From NCBI GenBank assembly GCA_012064415.1, contig SSNU01000036.1, positions 9,509 through 73,508 on the forward strand: 64,000 nt of DNA, given 5' to 3'. Source of the stretch: Gyrodactylus bullatarudis. Taxonomy: Eukaryota > Platyhelminthes > Monogenea > Gyrodactylidea > Gyrodactylidae. The notes beneath the pieces are model-generated. The model had not been told where the DNA came from and did not search any database. It saw only the letters and a program-made list of their open reading frames with translations. Both the position numbers and the translations under genes were made by a program. Shown here one piece after another: positions 58,380 through 64,000 of this stretch (its first letter is position 1; each line of letters starts with the position of its first letter).

Positions 58380-59815
58380 AAGTACAGTAATTAGATTCAT
58401 TGGTGAAAGAGCTTTCTGTATTAACAATAACTAATCCAATCTATTCATTTTTCACTGATTATAAAAAAAGCTTTCGTTTTCCCATGTTTAAAAAGTTTTT
58501 TTATCACATGAAGTTTGTAATTCTAGCATGTTGATGCTACAAGTTATTGCGCAGACATTGATTATATTGAAATTCATAATCTTGTTCATTCTCAATCGAA
58601 GTTTTGTTTATCAGAACAAACTCGTAAAAACATAATTCAAGTAAAAAAAACTTTGGTCAATGAGATTAAGACTGGAAAATGTTGAAAACTTTGACTTTAT
58701 CTAATCTGCATCTAAAATTACATGTTTATAATAATATAGATTTACTATATTCTATAATAAGAAATATATTGTTTTCTTCTCATGACACATAATCAAGCTA
58801 ATATAATAATACTGATTTCGAATAAAAAACATTCTTGTTACAAAAGTCAAGTCACTACTCTATTTACAATGTTGGCTTTTCTTAATTGTATTGAATTTTA
58901 TATTTTTTGACGAAATTTATTGTCTCATGAAAAGACATGACATTTTATACATTTCTATTTGGTTTTGTTTTTTTTTGTATCCATGGACTCATATGGAGTT
59001 TCGAGTGTAATTTCGTGGAACGGAACATGTATCAGGCCTTGAGGGTATTATCATAGGTAATTAAATAGTCTTTCATCCACTGTGAACCTGATACTCATAG
59101 GACTTGTTCTAAACCAATCACAAACCGTGAATGAATCAGATTTTATACCCATATTTCGTTACGAGTATCTGCTATCCTTTGTATCAATCTTATTCTCTGG
59201 GTCAATTTCATGTATAAATCGTTGACGATAAGAGAAATATTACTGATCAACTCTGAACCATTTCATAAAAAAATACATTTTTCATTCTAATCGTTAATAT
59301 TCAATTGATTTGTTATCTTGTCAAATTTACATTTCAAAGACTGATAATATTAACTTCATTGGTATTGACTAGAGATTTTTGAATATTTCTCATTTGAGCA
59401 TTAGTTCCAGGACTTTATCCATGATTCTTACCAAAAAATTCAATTTTCTCCATCAAGAACACTGATATGAACACTGGGATGAACACTATTATTTTTCAAC
59501 TTTGAGCTCATAAAAATTTCTTATTTAAAATTGGCAGAGTGGCCAAGAGAACTTTTTCCGGATCAAGATAAGATAAGAAAGTTAAATTTACTAAATACCA
59601 TCCAAGTATTTAGACTAAACTTCCTAAAAAATGTATGAGAGTTAAACCGGACGATAAGAACCATTTTGTGTAATTACTTAAGAGTACCTTATTATCGCTT
59701 TGGAGTTGAATTTCTTGATCATTTTCACTACTTGAAAATCATTGAAATTTTGACACAAAAAATGGGAATTTAGATTTTTTTCAAATAAGGGGAGCTCATA
59801 ATTCGCATTTCAGTA
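58380..59815. other. Gene-free stretch
   Basis: No supported exon; AT-rich with partial words of repeat D (near 58610) and of foldback family A (near 59400-59780). Confidence 0.45.
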
Positions 59816-59817
59816 TA

Positions 59818-60620
59818 TCTATACCTTTTGCAGTTCGTTAAGGAATATATGAAATTCAATAAGGAATTCGTGAAGTTCAGTAAGAAATAGTATTTTAAAA
59901 TGTCATTATTGAAGGAGGTTATGAAATTCAATAAGGAAGTTGTGAAAACGATATGGAATTAATGCAATTCATTAAGGAATATTTTATATTCTTTTCGCAA
60001 TAATTTAGGATAATAATATTTCATATGGTTTGAGAATTGTATTTTATTATCTAGAGTTTATTTGGCTTCCTCTGCGATCTCCTAGAGTCTTTTCATACAA
60101 TATTCAACAAAAGGAATACCGTCTTGTCCTCTTAGGTAGTTGATGTTTTCTCCATTGTTCAACGTTCGATGTGATCAATCAAGTTTTGTAGAATTTGTGG
60201 CGCTTTTGACATTAATCATTGATATCAACAATCATTCTTCTTTGTAAGCGGTTGAATATGGCACTCCAATTTGATTAATGAATTGAGACCAATCTTCACA
60301 CAAAACCATTCTAAACTCATCTATCCAATAGCTTACCAATCAGAAGACTAATTGAGATAATTGAATTTATTCACTACGTTTAAAGTATTTTCATCTTAAT
60401 TTTGTCCCCTTGCAAGCGAAGGATTGATATCTTTGATTGACGAATAAAACTTGAATATTCCTTAATGAATTGCATTAATTCCATATCGTTTTTCACAACT
60501 TCCTTATTGAATTTCATAACCTCCTTCAATAATGACATTTTAAAATACTATTTCTTACTGAACTTCACGAATTCCTTATTGAATTTCATATATTCCTTAA
60601 CGAACTGCAAAAGGTATAGA
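59818..60620. repeat. Foldback element with almost perfect 167-bp arms
   Basis: Left arm 59818-59983 and right arm 60454-60620 are exact inverted copies apart from one single-base length difference (AAAA against AAAAA near 59945). Inside each arm GAAATTCAATAAGGAA recurs and ATTAAGGAATAT/TTAAGGAATATA words occur at both ends, so the arms themselves are built of short repeats. The 470-bp centre has no ORF of note. Confidence 0.95.
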
Positions 60621-61133
60621 TCATATAGATTCTCGAACTTTATATCAATTGAGTTTATTTAACCGAAAATGACTATTTTTGATAGCCATATTTTCTTCGC
60701 GGCTCTTCACAGAATCTTCCTGAACCTTCTAACCAATACTATGAACGAAATTTCGAAATATCTCACTCAAGAATAGAATAAATTTCTCAAGATGTTACAT
60801 ATATATTTCTCGAAGATGGTTCATTCAACTTTTAGACTCTATCGATTCATTCAAAAATTTTGAATCAAAATCATTGATTTCATTCATGGTTACACTGATC
60901 GATGCGAACTCAGCCAGGTTAGGTATGAGAGAACTTCGATAAGCTCTTCTATCCCCATCTAGACACGTCGGTGTTGAAATAGTCTGTAAAAACTTGCACC
61001 TGGCACTGATGTGAATTGTTAAAGATAATTATCTTTTTATAGTTATGGTATTCTATTCAGAGCATTCTATTTTAACCATAAAAATCCTAGATAGTTTGTT
61101 CGCATTCACTCTTCCTGTCTTTTATATAGTTTG

Positions 61134-61738
61134 TAAAGTCGATTGATATGAAGTTGGGAATCTATCATTTTTACGGATTTCTCGATGTTTTAATCAAGAA
61201 TTCGAATTTGTTAAAGATTTTCTGGAATCCTACTCATGTTATCCACTTTTACCATTTGAAGAAATTTTTTATTGATTTAAAAGTTGATCAAAAGAGAATT
61301 TCAGGATCAAGATTAGACAAGAAACCTGACTAGCACCGTCAAATCACCGATAGTTACCCCATTTTCGAGAGATTTTGAATTATCGAAATTTCATTGATTT
61401 TCAAGTAGTGATAATGATCAAAAAAACGAAATTCCGCTCCCAAACGATAATAAGGCTATGCATCGGATAAGATTCAGTTGAATTGATTTTCTTGTCTAAA
61501 CTTGATCCTGAAATTCTCTTTTGATCAACCTCCAACTTTTAAGCCAATAAAAATTTTCGGTTCAAAATTCAAAAAATGGGCGCCAAAAATGGCCATATTT
61601 ATTATAAAAATAATTTTTTTCTTCAAATTGTGAAAGTGGGAAACATGAGTAGTATTCCAAAAAAATCGCGTTCTTGATGAAAATATCGAGAAATCTGTAA
61701 AAAATCATAGATTCCCAACTTCATATCAATCAACTTTA
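61134..61738. repeat. Foldback element family A, copy 3 (longest and best preserved)
   Basis: Arms begin TAAAGTCGATTGATATGAAG on the left and end with the inverse at 61719-61738. Inverted similarity continues inward through GGAATCCTACTCATG and the words around CAGGATCAAGATTAGACAAG (near 61302) and their inverse near 61485-61525. Only short frames. Confidence 0.85.
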
Positions 61739-62614
61739 GATATGCTGATCAATACAAAACAATTTTTCTTAGTTTAGAAAATATCCATCAAAAATTTGGT
61801 CACAATTTTCCGAAAAATCAGCCGTCTCTCAATCAGATAGTGTTCTTAGAATTCTTCGGGTATGATTACTTGATAAAATTACTTCATAATTGATCTTAAG
61901 AAATAGGTTTTAAAATAAATATTTTCAATTTATGCCTTTTTTAAAAGCTTAGATTGCCTTGGAATATGCAAGAAATCATACTTCAACTTGTATATGTGAC
62001 CTGTAAAACCAAGAAATATTTCAAAAACTTGAGGAATATGAGTACATTGGAGACTACAAACATCTTAGAAACATTTCTTGGGTTGAAGATAAATTCTAAA
62101 TTACATGTGATCAATTTCTAATTTTTCGAAAGCAAATATTATTGATTATATGTTTATACAAGTAGAATTTGTACTTGATAAATCATCATTGGAAATTACA
62201 TTAAATAATGACCAAGAGTGATTGATACTTGTCTCACATTCAACGTGCTAAGTAAATTCCCCTATTGCCTATCCATACTTGCTTTGGAAAAATGGGAATA
62301 GAAATCAGACAATATTTTTTACATCAGCAAGTAAACTTTTCTAATCATATTTTAGACTTTTAGCAAGTCTACTTTATAACTAAATAGAAATCTTAATCTA
62401 TTTTACTATAACTGCATTCATTTTTACTTATTATTTCTAACTCGGGAAATTTCCCGATCATTAGAAGCTAGATTTATTATGATTTGGGCCTGAATTTTTA
62501 CATGATCTAGGGATTATCGGTCACTGAATTAAGCTATGGACCTTAGAGATAAATTAGAGGGGGCAACTGTTCTCTAATTTAACCGATTAAGTTAATCATT
62601 CATTTACTATTTAC

Positions 62615-62830
62615 TAGGCTAGGGTCAAAAATATTTTTTTCTCCGAACAACTCACGAGAGTACTTACTTTTCTGATAGAATATAGTACTCAGATCACGTT
62701 TTGCATATTTTTAAAGCGCTAAAGTCATCTTCCATTATGTTATTGCCCATTTCTCCCACAATATCCCACGGACATGGTAAAACAACAAAATTTACCATGA
62801 AGGCCCTCTTAACGATAACTTATCAATGAT
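62615..62830 (+). repeat. Dispersed repeat G, copy 2
   Basis: Matches 42730-42960 with most positions identical, including CCCACAATATCCCACGGACA. Confidence 0.8.
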
Positions 62831-64000
62831 AACATGTCTTAGATTATGAACTTTCAGAATTAATTCTAGAAGACTTTTTCAATTTTAAATGTTATGATTT
62901 AATAGTAAAGAGGGTTTTTGTGCTCAGAAAATATCTTAAAAATAAATAGAGTTATTTTTCTATTCCTTTTCCAAAGACGTATCATTTAGAAGAACACTGA
63001 AAGGCTAGATGAAAATCGAATATATTTCTTTTAAAGGGCAAATCTTTTGCATTCTTCTTCCTTGTGGAAACTTTGAAAAATCAATTGTGAACTTGGCTTA
63101 TCTTTCTACTATTCCTGGAGATACTTAAAATCCTTCAATAGATGTAATTAATTAAGGAAACAAAAACGGTTTATTCAATACAGTTAGAAACCTTTTACTC
63201 TCAATATATAAAAGCTGCCCTGATAAAAGTTTCTCATTGAAAAGGAAAAACGTCAGCATGAATTATCGATAACATGTAAGTTTTCTCTCAATACTTAACT
63301 ACGAACTAGTAAACCTGATTCTTATCTGAAATTCAATCATAATCACTTTGCTTACCTTTATCATTTGAAGAAAGAAAATCTGAAAAAAAATTTTCGGCGC
63401 CAAATCGAATTCTTAAAAATACTTTTTTTCAGATTTTTTTTTCAATTTATAAAAGTTGGTAAAGGGATTAGGATATCAGCGAAAAGAATCGGGCTAGTAC
63501 TTTTCAACTTTTAGACGTCGAATCCAAAATACCAGATTTACTGGTTTTAGCAAGAAATTTTAGCCGATAATAATCATTAAACTCTTGAAAGATCAGCCAT
63601 TTTTTGCGGGTTTTTAGATGATCACGCTATTCCTAGCAATAAAAATCGTCAAGGTATCGAAATTAAAGTCATTTTTTTTGTCATTTTCAAATCAATAAAA
63701 AAATTTTCAGCACAAAAAGTAAAAATTTTGCGCAAACTTAAAATTGCCCATATTTTTCAATGGTAAGATTGAAAATTTGGTAGATTTTAAACCTTCCCTA
63801 TCTAATTTTTTTGTATTCAAATCGAATAAAAACAGTCACTTGCAATTTAAAGAGTTGACTAATAAATTTGTTAGAATGAAGGTCTTCCTTTCTTTTCCTA
63901 ACATTATCGCATTAGAGAATAAATCACGTGTCCTCTTTCAAGAATTTGATACTTTTAACCGTTTTTGAAAACAAAATTTCATTCAGCAAGATTAATAACC
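62830..64000. other. Gene-free stretch
   Basis: No supported gene. About 63350-63480 shows weak inverted similarity (CTTACCTTTATCATTTGAAG against ATTTATAAAAGTTGGTAAAG) and GGCGCC words, possibly a decayed foldback of family A type. The 74-codon frame at 63744 has no recognisable relative. Confidence 0.4.

Noticed and set aside
60465..60662. 65-codon ORF in the foldback element
   Set aside because: It lies in an inverted-repeat arm made of short repeats; the low-complexity peptide has no support.

Overview
The window is AT-rich nuclear DNA of a bilaterian animal. The recognisable genes are metazoan: a complete DIP2 gene with its DMAP1-binding domain, a DBF4 cell-cycle gene, a steroid 5-alpha-reductase, an ABHD17 depalmitoylase and a CREBL2-like bZIP. 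Introns are GT-AG and often extremely short (25, 28, 32 and 32 bp), yet the same genes carry introns up to 17.5 kb, with the short ones near the 5' end. That polarity is known from flatworms such as Schistosoma, and mean introns near 26 bp are known from dicyemids. The species cannot be fixed from the sequence.

Layout. 1-1.45 kb: remains of a Ginger/KRBA2-type integrase element and a hammerhead-like retroelement end. 2.2-6.5 kb: DBF4, minus strand, ten exons with consistent phases. 6.6-6.9 kb: a small one-pass membrane protein, plus strand. 7.2-45.1 kb: DIP2, minus strand, 23 exons coding for about 1776 residues. Its 17.5-kb intron (8.4-25.9 kb) and 7-kb intron (36.7-43.7 kb) are filled with retroelement pieces, foldback elements and short dispersed repeats. 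45.3-46.0 kb: SRD5A-like steroid reductase, plus. 46-52.7 kb: no firm gene; it holds a 108-bp tandem repeat, a repeated ORF family and a candidate structured RNA. 52.8-53.1 kb: CREBL2-like bZIP, minus. 53.2-54.1 kb: ABHD17, plus. 55.0-57.5 kb: a Penelope-like element with an intact 748-codon RT/GIY-YIG ORF, minus. 58-58.4 kb: a weak small multi-exon gene candidate. 59.8-63.7 kb: foldback elements and dispersed repeats only.

The firm genes form three head-to-head pairs (DBF4/small membrane protein, DIP2/SRD5A-like, CREBL2-like/ABHD17) with roughly 130-210 bp between start codons, so each gap probably holds a shared promoter. The products act in separate processes: S-phase kinase activation, acyl-adenylate-type lipid chemistry, steroid reduction, depalmitoylation and transcription.

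The repeat content is the most unusual part. Penelope-like 3' ends recur at about 10.1, 15.8, 17.4, 18.3, 24.5, 26.7, 42.3 and 55.0 kb, and several keep a hammerhead-ribozyme-type core. Three copies of one long foldback family and a separate, almost perfect 167-bp inverted repeat at 59.8-60.6 kb are also present. Exon borders were derived by eye from splice signals, reading phase and protein similarity; none was checked against transcripts.
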